A stretch of DNA of 64,000 nt from Sciurus carolinensis (taxonomy: Eukaryota > Chordata > Mammalia > Rodentia > Sciuridae): positions 10,453,015 to 10,517,014 of the forward strand of contig NC_062218.1 in the NCBI RefSeq assembly GCF_902686445.1. Direction: 5' to 3'. Position numbers and translations under genes: made by a program. Below the pieces are notes generated by a model, which searched no databases, had not been told where the DNA came from, and was given only the letters and a program-made list of their open reading frames with translations. Below are positions 1-12,100 of this stretch, piece after piece; position 1 is the stretch's first letter, and each line of letters begins with the position of its first letter.

Positions 1-1500
1 TTGACAAGTATGGTTTTGCAGAATGTTTTGAAATTGGATAGTAAAGTGTATCCTGCTTTGTTGTTTTTTTCTCAAGATGACTTTGATTACTCTAATTTCC
101 CATGGTTTGATACAAACTTTTTACTATTTTTTCTAGCTTTGTGAAGTGTCATAGAGATTATATTTAATCTGCAGAGACTTAAAGATAGCATAGACATTTA
201 ACCATATTTATTCTTCCAGTCTAGGAACACAGAATATCAACTTATTTGTATCCTCTTCAATTTTTTTCACCAATGTATTATTATTTTATTAGTAGAGTTT
301 TGGACTCATTTGGAGAGTTTACACTCCTTTATTCATAGGCATGTTGTTCTTTTCCTTTGTAGCTATTGTAAGTCAGATCACTTTTTAAATTTCCATTTCA
401 GATGAGTTAGTTGTGGAAAATAGCATAACTAATGAATTTTGTGAATTGATTTTGTATCCTTCAATTTTGCTGAATTAATTTATTAGTCCTAATAGTGGAA
501 CCATTAGTGGAACTAGTTGGTGAAATTTTTTGGATTTTCTATGTATAAGATTGTCATCTGCAAATGGCAACTTCCTCTTCTACAGTTTGTATGCCCTCCA
601 TTTCCTTCCTTTGCCGGATTGTTCTGGCTAAGACTTACAGAACTACGATGAAGTGGTGAAAGTGGGCATCTTTGTCTTGTTCCAGATCTTGGGAAGTATT
701 CATCTTTCCCCAATTAAACATGCCCTCTTATCATCAATGGCTCCATTGTCTTGAGGTACCTTCCTTCTCCACCTGTCTTGTTCAGCATTTTCATTAGGAA
801 GTTGTCAGGGGTGGGCTCTGAGGGCCCCAGAGCCCCACCGTGGCCTGATCTCTAAGATGGCGCCTGGCAGCTTGTCAGACATAGCTGCACTCATATACAA
901 GTTTTAGGAAGTAACTCTGGTTGGCTGTTGTACATGAGGCGATCCTGGTATCTGCCTGGAGACTGTTCCTTGATAGGCTGACTTTCCTGGTAGTCTACTC
1001 TCTGATAGGCTGATGTTCTCAATATAAGTCGGAGACTTGTGGAATAAAGCCCTCTTTTGGTTCCTGTGATCAAGAAAAGCATACGCGTTGTGATTGCCCA
1101 CCGCCTGCGGGTGGTGGGCGGTCATAGGAAGTGATGTTGGACTTTATCAAATGACTTTTCTGCATCATGTGGCTGTGCTGACCATATGGGTTTTGTACGT
1201 TGTTTGATTGACATGGTGCATCTTGTCTATTGACTTGCAAATGTTGAGCAATTTTTGCATCCCTGGAATGACTCCCACTTGATCTTGGTGAATAATATTT
1301 TTAATGTGCTATAGGATACAGTCTTTTACTATTTTGTTGAATAATTCTGTATCTATATTCATTAAGAATATTGGCCTGTAGTTTTCTGGTTTTGATGTCC
1401 TCATATACAGTTTTGTTATCAGGGTAATTTCAGTCTCATAGGACATATTTGGGAAAATGTTTTTCTCTTTTATTAAAATATTTTGAAATAATACCCATTT
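1..1500 (-). mobile_element. LINE-1 ORF2 fragment (L1-A), split by a solo LTR
   Basis: Antisense LINE-1 reverse-transcriptase region, 3' part to the left. The complement of 553-564 encodes the RT catalytic FADD motif (TTTGCAGATGAC). Flanking blocks follow the usual L1 RT order, for example the complement of 'gggcatctttgtcttgttcc' (664-683) and, after the LTR, 1133-1460 ('ttttctgcatcatgtgg', 'cccacttgatcttggtgaa'). The element is decayed, with no long open frame, and it is cut by the LTR at 803-1124, after which the L1 resumes without loss. It runs off the left end of the window. Confidence 0.85.
803..1124 (+). mobile_element. Solo LTR, class II (ERVK/IAP-like) endogenous retrovirus
   Basis: A 322-bp block starting TG and ending CA, flanked by identical 8-bp direct repeats TAGGAAGT (795-802 and 1125-1132), inserted in L1-A. 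It has an AT-rich TATA-like box at 1021-1027 and a polyadenylation signal AATAAA at 1043-1048, in the expected U3-R order on the plus strand. The segment around 'aagatggcgcc' and the 'acgcgt' near the 3' end recall IAP-type LTRs. No internal retroviral sequence is attached, so this is a recombined solo LTR. Class II LTRs usually make 6-bp duplications, so either 2 bp match by chance or the class is wrong. Confidence 0.7.
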
Positions 1501-1714
1501 TTAAAAGTCATGAAATAGTTTCACAAGATTCATTTTTATTTTCTTGTATATGTTTGTCGTTATACATGTACATAAAGTAAAGCTAAATATGAGAAAATTT
1601 AAGTTGTATCAGATCAGACTTACTCAGCACTTACTTTTGTGTGCATTAATGTTGTATTACTGTAATGAAGAACAGCATCCATGTAGCCCATTCTTAATTT
1701 CAAATTCACCTATG

Positions 1715-1835
1715 GGGGTAAACTTCCCAACATCTGTGTATCTCAGTTTCCTCTTCTATAAAAAAGGTTGATAATGGTGTCTATCTCATAGGATTACTGT
1801 AAGGGTTGAATAGATTGATATTTAAAGAGTGATTC
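1715..1835 (+). repeat. MIR SINE remnant
   Basis: 'atctcagtttcctcttctataaaa' followed by 'tctcataggattactgtaag' matches the core-to-3' part of MIR (ctcagtttcctcatctgtaaaatggg...ctcatagggttgttgtgagg). An ancient mammalian tRNA-derived SINE, strongly decayed. Confidence 0.8.
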
Positions 1836-3789
1836 AGAGATCAGATCAGACTTTTTACCTATAACAATGGCAATATAAAGAGTAATGACTAGTATATAAT
1901 GACTGCTGTTTATTTTTTATTTAAAATTGCACTGATTGAAAAGATGTTTAATCATGTTTAATATACATGAAAAATGAGAAAAAACTACTATTAATTGAGG
2001 CTTTATGAGATACATAGAGAATCATATGAGAGTGTAGATGTATTGATAGTAGTACAAAACTAACTCATGAATTAACCACTGACTTCTCACTAGAAATTCT
2101 ATCATGAAGTCATATTCCGATAACTAAAGTGCATAATAAACATGCAATATTTAGCTACCCACTTACTTTTCATCAGTCTATTTCCCTGAATATATTGATC
2201 TGTAACCCTTGTTCTAATTAAAAACATTTCAAAGCTAATATGTTGAGAATTGAATTGATCACACTTTTTTTTCTCATGAGTGAATGGAAATACCCGCCCC
2301 CCGTTTCTGCCACTCATCTTTGCCTTCCTCTTTCTCCTCTGGTCCAAGTCCATCAGTACATCCTCTGGTTCCACCTCCTAAAGAGCACTCAGTTTCCCCT
2401 TTCTCCTTAGTCTCCATTGCTTTCTCTCTGATTTAGGTAATGATTGCTTCTCAGTTGGACTTCCAATTATTTTCCAACTGAAAAAAGTATTCATAGATCT
2501 GTGTTCTTCAATATGATAAAGACATTAATGCTGAATAATTATGATGTGCTACATAGCACTTAAAATACTTTAAATATCTGATTAATAATCAGGAAAAATG
2601 CCTTATAAAGACATATGATCAAGATAAACTTATAATTGAGAAAATTAAGACACATAAAATTTACTAATCCTAGATTAAATAACTGGAATATGGTGGGTAA
2701 AACCAAAATTGTGAAGTAATACTTAGAAAGTCCTTATTTGCTCTTAGTATTCTGAACTTCAGAAATCACAGTACTCACCAGAGTGTTTTAATATTCATGG
2801 ATCTTCTCCTCTCCCTAAGACTAGATGCTCTGCAGTAGGACTGGGCAGATCTGTTTATCACCGCATCTCCCATGGCGATTATATTCAATGGCATACGGTG
2901 AAAAAGCAATCGCTTTTGTTAAAATGGTCAATCATTTCAGGTTACCTATGTCCTTTTTCATTACTATTTGCCATTTTTGTCACAACATGCTTGTCACTAA
3001 TAAAAACAAATGTTAGGTGTCATTGGGGACTGAAATGAAGTAAATTAAATTCCATTCATGTATGGTTATGTTTAAATGAACCCAACTATTATATGTAATA
3101 TGATGTACTAATAAAAAAATTAAAGCTGTTAACAATACAGCAATTGTATGCAGACTTTGCAACTTTGTAGTGGTGGGTTGGATGGAATGCTAAAATAGTG
3201 CTCTTACATAGAATGGTTCCAAATATCTTTGTACAGATTTTAGGTAGATGACCTCTTATCATAGGCTAAGTTTAATTAATGAACATAATCTGCTGTTATC
3301 TTCCTTCCCTTCTTTTGGCTTTTGTTATTATCAGACAAGATTTCTGTATTTGAGGCTAGAGATCCTTCCTTTGCAAAGTTTTCTTTCTCCCTTTACCTAT
3401 TACAAATCAGTTAGGGCTTAAGAAAACTTTCAGATATTCTTATCTTTTTGCAACATTTTAAATGGTAAATAACACTGTCATTCTTGGGAAATAAACTTTC
3501 CTGTGTAGTTATTAATTCTAAAGATTAATATTTATATATTTTCATGGTGTGCACATACATGTATATAGAAACATATAAATATATTTATAAAGCATTCTGT
3601 ACATTTTCTAAAATATATTTTTCTGAATTAATAATTCCATGTATAAAGACTCTATAAAGTAATCTAAAGAAATAGGCTATTCCATCTCTAATGAAAGGAC
3701 AATCTTTGTTTATTAATATTGATTTTATAAGACATTATGATAAACAAAGTAAGCCAGGCACAGAAAGTTTCTGCTTTTATTTCATGACC
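1836..3789. other. Unassigned AT-rich DNA
   Basis: No repeat or gene recognised with confidence. A pyrimidine-rich stretch at 2320-2480 weakly resembles ancient L2-type sequence. 3530-3640 is simple AT-rich DNA. Short open frames here are isolated and have no recognisable protein features. Confidence 0.5.
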
Positions 3790-4308
3790 ATGCCTGTTTG
3801 GTTACTATAGTTTTGTAGTTTAGTATATTTTGAGTCTGAATAGTGAGATGTTTCTAGCTTTATTCCTTTTTTAACTCAAGTTTTCTTGAGGTTGCCAGGG
3901 TCTTTTCCAGGTTATGCACAAATTTATGATTATTTTTTCTTATTCTGTAAAGAATGCCATTTTTTAGAAATTGCATTTAAACTATAGATTTCCTTTGGAA
4001 TAAGTGGCATTTGAACAAAAAAAGTGTCCTCCAAATACATTAACACAGTATATCCTTCAATTTATTCATGTCTTCTTCAATTTCTTCATGAGCATTTTAT
4101 AGTATTCATACTAGCAATCTTTCATATACCTGGTAAAAATTTGTTCTTAATTTTTTTTATAACTAAGTGGGATTATTTTGTTTTTAAATTTCTTTCACTA
4201 GTTCACTGCAAATGTATACTGATTCTTTGTATTTTGATTTTGTATCCTGCAAATTAATTGAATTTAATTAGTTTAAACAATTTTGGTAGTTTTTTTTAGG
4301 CATCTCCA
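3790..4308 (-). mobile_element. LINE-1 ORF2 fragment (L1-B), left part
   Basis: Antisense L1 RT sequence in the normal order: the 'tttctagctttattcctttt' block, the 'gttgccagggtcttttccagg' block, then 'gattttgtatcctgcaaattaattgaattt'-type sequence. Old and frameshifted. It continues at 4973 after two LTR insertions. Confidence 0.8.
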
Positions 4309-4540
4309 TGCATCTACATACTTTCCATTACTATAACAAACACTTGAGAGAATCAAATTATAAAGATTATAAAGAGAAAAGTTTTATTTTGGCTCACAGT
4401 TTTAAAATTTCAGTCCATGACTAGAAGATACACAAGTAACCCCTGCCTCTTAAAGTTCCCATCACCTCTCAACAGTGCTAGGCTGTGAACTAAGGACTTA
4501 ACACTTGGTGCTTTGGGGAACATTTCAAATCCAAACCACA
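4309..4540 (-). mobile_element. MaLR-type LTR fragment, reverse orientation
   Basis: Antisense ERVL-MaLR-like LTR: 'actataacaaacacttgag', 'gttttattttggctcacagtttt' and the terminal block 'aacatttcaaatccaaaccaca', which is the complement of the usual TGTGGTTTGGA start. About 232 bp, shorter than the roughly 400-bp copies elsewhere in the window. I see no target-site duplication of its own, so it is probably truncated. Confidence 0.65.
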
Positions 4541-4548
4541 TCAGCAAA

Positions 4549-4967
4549 TGTTATGGTTTGAATATATTGAGTCCCTCAAAAGCTCATGTAAGATAATGCA
4601 GGAATGTTCAGAGGTGAAATCATGAGATTATTAGAGTTGTAAATAATCAGTAGATTTACCCACTGATGTGGTTTAACTGGGGGGTAACTGTAAGCATGGA
4701 CGGTATGGCTGGAAGCAGGACATCATTAAAGTTGTGTCTGTGGGATTCTGTTTTGTCCCTGGTGAGCACAGATCTCTGTCTGTTTCCTGGTTGTCATGTT
4801 CTGCTTTCCTCTCCCTGCTGTACAGCCTTGATGTTCTGCCCCACTTTAGGTCCAGAACAATGGATACTATTGACCATGACCTGAATCTCTGAGCCTCTGA
4901 GACAAATGTTTCCTTCTCTTAGTTCTACTTCTCAGGTAATTTGGTCATACTTTGAGAAGTTAACACA
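4549..4967 (+). mobile_element. MaLR-type solo LTR with exact 5-bp target duplication
   Basis: A 419-bp element beginning 'TGttatggtttgaatat' and ending 'ttaacaCA', flanked by GCAAA on both sides (4544-4548 and 4968-4972). The 5-bp duplication, the TG...CA ends and the 'atggtttgaat' opening are typical of ERVL-MaLR LTRs. It is inserted next to the reversed LTR at 4309-4540 inside L1-B. No internal region is present. Confidence 0.8.
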
Positions 4968-4972
4968 GCAAA

Positions 4973-5490
4973 CAAGAATAATTCAACAATTTTTTTGATT
5001 GGAATGCTTTTCATATTTTTCTCTTTTGTAATTGCTCTGGCTTTGACTATATTGTGTAGAAATGGTGAGAATATGTATTCTCATCTTATTAAAAAGCTCA
5101 GAGGAAATCTATTGACTTTTCCTCATTTGGTTTGTTGTTAGCTGAGTATGGCCTATATTATATTGAAAAACATTTCTCCTATATATCATTTGCTGGGAAT
5201 CTTTATCAGAACAAGATTCTGAATTTTCTCAATGCTTTTCTTGCATAAATTGAAATGATCACCTGGTTTTTGTCCTTCATTATATTAACATGATGCATCA
5301 TGTTTATTGATTGAATGGATTTAAACCCTCCTTGAATCCCTAGGATAAATTCCACATGATCATGGTGAAGGATCTTTTAATGTGTGTAGATATACTTTGC
5401 TTACTTTTTGTTGAGAATTTTTGAATCTTTGTTTATTATGCATATTAAACTATAGTTGGCTTTTAGCAGTTTTCATCTAGACATAAAAAT
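4973..5490 (-). mobile_element. LINE-1 ORF2 fragment (L1-B), right part
   Basis: L1 antisense sequence resumes with 'ttttgtaattgctctggctttgac' and runs through 'acctggtttttgtccttcattatattaacatgatg' and 'ccacatgatcatggtgaagg', the same order as in L1-A. 5' truncated near 5490. Confidence 0.8.
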
Positions 5491-6011
5491 GTGAAAAAAT
5501 ATCCCAGGTTTTTAAATAATGAGAACAGAATAATGTATGTCTTTTGTCACAAATTCTTATTTACATTAAATCAAATTCCCTTAATTCCTAGATCTCATGA
5601 TAAATAAACTATGATAGTACTTTGTCATGAAACCTATAAAAACTGTTAGGAAAGCAGATTTTATTAAATAATTGAGGTTACTAAAGTGTGATTCCACAAT
5701 ATGGTATTAGCCACTGAGTCATCACCTCAAAAAGGGAAGTTTGATTGACACCATAGCTAAAAGTGTCATCAAATATGATTTGTAAACATATGAATATCTG
5801 AATATGCCCATCTAGTACTAGCCACAAAGGCTTGCCAACATTCTGAATAGGAATACTTTGTTAAAGAATGTAAACAAATAAGGCACTGTAACCATGTGGT
5901 AGTCTAAGGAACAAGGTCATCCCGGAAATTTTAAAGTCTATTGCTGAAATGCCATGTGCATTTGAAATGCCAAGTCTGATACTTGAAGATTACCAAAGTC
6001 AAAAGTTGCAC
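5491..6011. other. Unassigned AT-rich DNA
   Basis: Nothing recognisable. Low CpG, no long frame. Confidence 0.5.
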
Positions 6012-6131
6012 GAGAAAAGCAAAGTGCTAAGCAACTCAGTGAGACCCTGTTTCTAAATAAACTACAAAATAGGACTGGGGATGTGACTCAGTGGCCAAGT
6101 GCCCCTGAGTTCAATCCCTGGTACCCCCCAA
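6012..6131 (+). mobile_element. B1-ID dimeric SINE, 5' truncated
   Basis: The tail of a B1-like half ('gagaccctgtttctaaataa') is followed by an ID-type tRNA-derived half ('gactggggatgtgactcagtgg...gttcaatccctggtacc') and a short A tail. Direct repeats aaagttgcac (6002-6011) and aaaattgcac (6132-6141) flank it with one mismatch. The missing 5' B1 part indicates truncation on insertion. Confidence 0.85.
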
Positions 6132-6141
6132 AAAATTGCAC

Positions 6142-6899
6142 CAGGCATACTTAAGAACATGAGGAAGGTTGTATTTAAGTCCACCACAAAAAGGGAGAGG
6201 CTGACCTAAAGTCCACTGGAACCAAAGGTCAGAGAGGTTTCAATTGCTGAATGAGCTAGTGGAAACATCCTGGAGGGCAGAAGATGGCAGGGTGACCCAA
6301 GGATGTGACCTGCATGTGGAGTAATTCCTGAGTTTGCATTGCTCCTCTATGCAACCAGGCCATCTGTACTTGCCAATGGGCATCCATCAAAGTTAAATTC
6401 TTCCCTTCCTGTGGAGACTGGGAGATAAATTGTTCTATCTTTCTTTATTATTGCATTTCAAAAAAGGTCTCTGAGATCCTGGAGAAAAAAACATTTCTAT
6501 ATTGTAAAACTGGCAAGAGGATTTTAAGAAGATTTATATTCATCCAAATGGGCCAGAGAAAGAATTTGCAATTATACATTTTCTAATGTAAATGTTATAA
6601 GAAAAAGGAGGTCAGAGACTTAAAGAAACCTGCCTATATTTAGTTAAGCTGAGGATACCATTAAGGCCATTTTGAACAGGATTTGGAAAACAGAAAATCT
6701 AGTGGTTCCCATTTGATATTTGTATTTCTAAGTTTTTAATAGCTCTTGGAAAATTTGAAATTGCATGATATCTTTTGATATTCAGGGTATGTGAAGTACT
6801 CTGTGATGTATAGAATTCAGGCTGTACTGAAACCTGAGTTACTGAGTTATTTTGTAAAGCAGTAGTTTTCCATAATCTCCATTTTAAATACAAGTGTCA
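6142..6899. other. Unassigned DNA
   Basis: No recognisable repeat or gene. The 6150-6420 part is less AT-rich than its surroundings. Confidence 0.45.
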
Positions 6900-7490
6900 A
6901 GGAAAAATTACTCCTTGTTTGTACAAGTGAACAAGCATCATCTGCCTGGCACAATTGTAAGGCAAAAGTCAACAATTAATTTATACATGCAACTTATCAA
7001 CCTAAATCGAGGAGCCCCTGGACACGTGGCATCCCAAATCATATCAGGAACCCTAGACATGGGAGTTTATCAACCTCACCAGATGCAACTCCCTCCTCTA
7101 AGACATGTGAGAGTAGGAACCATCTGAGCTTGGACACAGTGACACCCTGGCCCCATCACCTGGTTGCTCATATAAGATCTGCCTAAGAAAGCCACCAGAG
7201 TAACAGTCTTCCAAATTTCTGTCCTCCGACTTCAGCAGAGCACAGTTTCTCTTACCTGTTTTACCAATGCACAGCCTACTCCAAGCCAACATCTCACACT
7301 GACACTCCGTAAATATAGTCTGATCCTACCTTAGACTAGAATGAGTTCCTGCACTGAGCCCTGGACAAGTTCTTCAGCTGGTTCTCAATCTTTCTCGATT
7401 GCTGCAGTGACTCTTGGAGAGAGCATTCCTATATGCTGACTGCCTCTGCTCTCATTTAGCCTCCTCAAACCTGTGGCTGCATTAATGCTT
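6900..7490 (+). mobile_element. Possible decayed LTR
   Basis: A GC-richer block with a TATA-like 'catataaga' near 7169 and pyrimidine-rich downstream sequence, ending near 'gctgcattaatgctttcttagtc'. This resembles LTR promoter architecture, but I cannot name a family or find clear ends or a target duplication. It could equally be unique sequence. Confidence 0.25.
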
Positions 7491-7506
7491 TCTTAGTCTT
7501 TCCATA

Positions 7507-7615
7507 CTATATATATATATAATATACATACATATATGTATGTATATGTATATACGTATATATATGTGTGCATATGTATATATATACACACACATATATA
7601 ATCTACATATATTAT
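7507..7615. repeat. TA/TATG/CA microsatellite
   Basis: About 110 bp of alternating purine-pyrimidine sequence made of interleaved TA, TATG, TACA and CA units. Imperfect, so probably old. Confidence 0.9.
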
Positions 7616-7978
7616 TATGTGAAGTGGGATGTGTGGCTTGAACGTTATGGATATTAGAAACTAATACTGGAATAAAAGAACTTGCTATTACCCAGTTTTT
7701 CACTACCAGCTGACTCAATTATTCATAGAACTGCCACTAATGAAAGTGCTGCAGTCTGTGAATTTACTGTTATTCAGTTAATTCTGACATTGTGGAGAGA
7801 CACAAACAGGTTCACCATGTTAATGGTATGGCTCACTCAGGATGGTATACAAAGAGAAATCCAGGATTGTATCAGACAATTATTTTTACAATGTAAATGA
7901 TTTATTTATTGAATTATACTTCTATATATAACTTTATTGTCATTCTCAGCTGCAACAATGATTCTGGTGAACTCAGTC
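7616..7978. other. Unassigned DNA
   Basis: Nothing recognisable. One open frame of 72 codons has no known features. Confidence 0.45.
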
Positions 7979-8192
7979 TATTTTTTGGTGGTGGGGAGGT
8001 GCCAGGAATTGAACTCAGGGACACTCTACCACTGAACCACATCCCCAGCCTTATTCGTTTTTTATTTAGAGATAGGGTCTCACAGAGTTGCTTAGCACGT
8101 GGATAAGTTGCTGGGGCTGGCTTTGTACTCATAATCCTCCTGCCTCAGCCTCCTGAGCTGCTGGGATTGCAACTGTGCACCACGGTACCCAG
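7979..8192 (-). mobile_element. B1-ID dimeric SINE
   Basis: Antisense: ID half ('gaattgaactcaggg', 'ctctaccactgaaccacatc', 'cccagcc') then B1 half ('gagatagggtctcacagagttgctt', 'tcctcctgcctcagcctcc', 'gggattgcaactgtgcaccac'). The tRNA-like half carries the antisense of the B box. Poly-T end at left. The target duplication is not clear. Confidence 0.9.
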
Positions 8193-10788
8193 TTTTAAGT
8201 CTTATATTTTCATGAGTAGTTATTATTATATTTTATAAATATGTTTCTGAATAAAGCATAAGTAATTAACTTATAAAACATTTCATAACAAAAATCAAGG
8301 TGGGTTAGTTGTTCAATTTATTTGCTGTAGTAGTGACCTTTTGGCATCCATACCATACTGTATTAATTATACTATACTGTATTACACTTTATTAATTGAC
8401 CTTGTCAAATCCATGCACTTATCCTTATTATGAGGCAATTTGAACCCCTAAGATCTTGGAAAACAGGAAAATGTTGAATGAAGGAAAACATTAAATCATT
8501 CTATATTAATGATTGTTTCAGGTGTGTTAAAATAATTGAGAAAGTATTCAAATCCCATGCTCTTTGATGCTCCTTTATTTAATGTTTTTCTCAGTGGATT
8601 TACATTTTCTTTTATACTCTCTTCTATCTGCTGATTCCAGTGAAATGCAAATACACATCATTCTTACAAGTTTTTAGGTATTTTCTTCAGCATTTGATAC
8701 AAGATAGTTTTTGTTACACAAATTTGATAGATTTAGATAATACTTTCAACAGCGTAATACCATCCTATAATACAACTCCAAAATTAGCATGTTGATCTTC
8801 ATAAGAAAATATGCTTTAGTTGTTTTAAAACCTTTGTGCTAAGGCAATATATTCTGTATTTTGCTTACTATGTTAGTGAAAAAGAAAGACATTATTTTAG
8901 AGAAATGTGACCCAAGTTTCAGCAGAACAACTAACCTGTTGATTTTTTGGTGAGTTTTTAATCCCCAGTGTTTGTAATGCTATGATATCAAGTGAGAAGA
9001 TGGGCTTATTCTGAGTACAAGCCTTCTTAAGATTATCAGTCACATTTGACAAACAGGCTCTCTTTCCTGCCAATTGATGGTGCAGGTGAGGAAGAATGTG
9101 TTTTTGTGGTTGTTTAATTGCTTATCTTCCAAAATGCAACAAAATCAGTTAAGAACCAATTTTTAAATGACATTATTTCTCGTCCCATACATGTAGCCTC
9201 TAGTTCAATATCACACATGCTGTGGGTACTCAATGATTGCTTAGTATATTATGTGGGATTGATGATTTTTTCTCTTTGTTTTTTCCTTCAGACACGAGCT
9301 TGGGATTTTCCAAATCATCTAAATTTCACATGAAGGGTGGAATAGCTGAAACAGGAACATGAATTACCAGGTCAGGATATGTACACTAATTCTGTTTTGT
9401 GAAAGTGTTGAGTTCAAAGGTGTGAGATCTGAAACAATCAAGAAAGAATCATTATAGAGAGTGCATATTTTTATTCTTTTAAGAAATAAAGTCCCTGTGT
9501 CTACCACATATGAGCATGCATATTTTTTGCTGTGGATATGCTGTTGGTATAAATTAGACTAGATGCCCACAATGTGATATCTGCCACCTGTGATGTGTGG
9601 TCGCCTGTTAGGTTAGTTCCCAGTCTAAAATGTGTCCAAGAGCCAAACAACCCTACCCTTAACTAAGGGTGCTTCCACAATTAATATATCATGAGTATAG
9701 TTTAGGATTGCCCAACACAGTAGTCAATTATACTCAAAAGGCCTTAAATTGAAAGTGTTTTACATATACCTGTGGTTAGTGTCAGTGTCATGGAAAACTT
9801 AGATGTAGCACATTTCCATTATTTCAGAAAGTTCTATTGTTCACACGCATTGTGGAAAGTACTACCAATCCCACCTGCTTTGACAGAAATAGTAGTGATG
9901 CCCAACTTGTCCAAACCAGGAGGAGAGCGACTTAATACTCAATTAGCTTGTCTGGGGCTATAGCCCATTCCTAAGACAAGTATGAAAATATCAGGGAGAT
10001 ACAGAGAAAATCATTTTTAGGGCAGAGACTTTAACCACACAGGTGTGCGTGCACACACACCCACACACCCACACACACACTCATGCATCTAGTCCTATTT
10101 GTATTTGAGAGAAAAACAAAGAAATATGAAACTGTATTTTCAGTAGCACAATCTGATTTGCAATTGTCTTCTGTATTTTGTTGTACGTACACTAACTGTT
10201 CTTATAAAAACTGAGACAGGAAGGTAGAAGAGAAATTGAAACTTCCTTCTAAACTAAAATTTCTTCAGGAAACCCAACAGTCACTAGTTGAAAAAAAAGA
10301 AAAGTGGAAGGACAGAGGTGTGACCAGATTTCTATTTGTAATAGCAAAAAAAGAAAGAGACAAACAAACTAACAAAAAAATAATCTAGGGAAATCTGGTC
10401 TTGAACAAGATGTTACCAGTGTTTACATTACAGTACTCCTGAAATGGAATAGAAGTCAACAGAAGCATATATAAATCTATCTAAAGAAGAGATGTCAGAG
10501 AGAGAGAGAGATCAGGGTCAAGGTACTCAGTTAATACATTATATTAAAGCCCTGGAATGAGACAAAGGCAGAGATAAAACATTGACATAAAGGACAGTCT
10601 GGTCCAAGCCCTCCAATTCTGGGGACCTCCAATTCTTAGAGCTTTGAAAATAGAGGAGGCCCTGAAGGCCGGCCCAAGATTGGTATCCAGGAGGAGGTGA
10701 TCCCGAACTACGCACTCCCTTCTAAACTTAAGAGAAAAGGCCTGCAGAGAAACCAGAGTGGCCTAATGGGAGAGACAGAGAGAGATGG
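8193..10788. other. Unassigned AT-rich DNA with short microsatellites
   Basis: No gene or named repeat recognised apart from an imperfect CA tract at 10041-10082 and a short GA run at 10494-10513. 10570-10760 is richer in GC ('ggaggccctgaaggccgg') but I do not recognise it. Confidence 0.45.
10041..10082. repeat. Imperfect (CA)n microsatellite
   Basis: CA repeats broken by C insertions, with a short GTGCGTGCAC lead-in. Confidence 0.85.
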
Positions 10789-11195
10789 TGTTTTAGTCAG
10801 CTGTTTCTCTGCTGTGAATAAATGATCTGATCAGCACAATCCTAGAGAAGGAAAGGTTTATTTGAGGGCTCAGAGGTCTTGGTCCATAGAAGGCTGGCTC
10901 CATTCCTCAGGGCTCCAGGTGAGGCAGAACATCATAGTGGAAGAGCTTGCGTCACCAGGAAGCATAGAAATAGAGACTCCACTCTCCGATACAAAATATA
11001 TACCCCAAAGCCACACCCCACTCCAGTCTCCTCCAGCCAAACCCTACCACTTCAGTTACCCCTCAATTAATCCCATCAGGGATTAAATCACTGATTGGGT
11101 TAAGACTCTTACAACCCCATCATTTTTCCTCTGACCCTTCCTGCGTTGTCCTACATGTGAGCTTTTGCGGGGCATTTCACATCCAAACCATGGTA
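10789..11195 (-). mobile_element. MaLR-type solo LTR, antisense
   Basis: Begins 'TGttttagtcagctgtttctctgctg', has 'gaaaggtttatttg' and 'tatataccccaaagccacacccc', and ends 'catccaaaccatggta', the complement of a MaLR LTR start. 407 bp. Near-duplicate flanks GATGG (10784-10788) and GATAG (11196-11200). Same family as the copy at 16087-16466. Confidence 0.75.
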
Positions 11196-11202
11196 GATAG
11201 TT

Positions 11203-11208
11203 AGAGAG

Positions 11209-11249
<41 letters not shown>
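11203..11249. repeat. (GA)n microsatellite
   Basis: 47 bp of AG repeats with a few AAAG interruptions, directly after the LTR end. Confidence 0.95.
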
Positions 11250-11252
<3 letters not shown>

Positions 11253-12100
11253 GCAAGACCTCCAGATTTGGCAAGTCACAGGTCAGTGTTCACCTCTGCA
11301 GCTTGGGTTCATGGGTTCAGTACTTCTGGGAGCAGAAATGTAATCTACATACACAGCAGGGTCAAGGGGAGGGGAGGAAGAGGAGGCAATACATGCAGTG
11401 TGCCTTCTTTGTGTGGCAAAATAAAGCAAGTGATTTAAGCGTCACGGACCTTCCACATAGAGTGTGCCTTTACATTTCAGTCATTCGATCATTCTAACCA
11501 TGCAGATAAGCTGCACTTCCTGATAGTTTTTATTGGAAGGCAAGGTGTGCACTCTACTTTGAATAATTTTCCTTAAATTCATTAAATATTGTACGATTTT
11601 CATTTATCCCCTAACTCAGTTCATTGATAGTTATGAAAAGCATATGCAGATCTCTAGAGCAAATGGGTGGAGCAGTTGCAAGACAAGGATCCGGTGAAGG
11701 CATGTTTAAACAGCTAATTCTGGGAGTTCTAGAACACTTAAGCTGGTACTTATGTCACAATGGTTGGATTCAATATAAATCACACAAGGGAAGCGAGGGT
11801 GAAGACCTTTGGGAAGTTAGGCAGTGTTAAGACGTGTAGCTCATGTTTGAGGGTAGAATCGGTATGGGGAGGATGCACTGAAGTTGAGCTCCAGCGTATT
11901 TTCAAGGTTGGCAGAAAGCGACAAAGGTGGGGAATGTGACAGAGAGAACCACTTATTGTGCTTGGCAGATAACTTCTTGTTCATTCTGAGCAAACACGAG
12001 GCACATCAAGGGAGAAACATAGCTCCTGTGAGGAATCTGAGCCAAGGTGGGGTGCGTAGTCGATATTTCATGTTCTTCTATTTATGCTGAGACTACTCTT
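11250..12100. other. Unassigned DNA
   Basis: No recognisable gene or repeat. Short isolated open frames only. Confidence 0.45.

Noticed and set aside
803..1124. Coding frames on the minus strand across the LTR (63 and 73 codons)
   Set aside because: They overlap each other, lie antisense to the LTR promoter and polyadenylation signals, and have no protein features.
11083..11274. Serine/leucine-rich protein frame on the minus strand
   Set aside because: The frame is produced by the GA microsatellite plus the LTR end.
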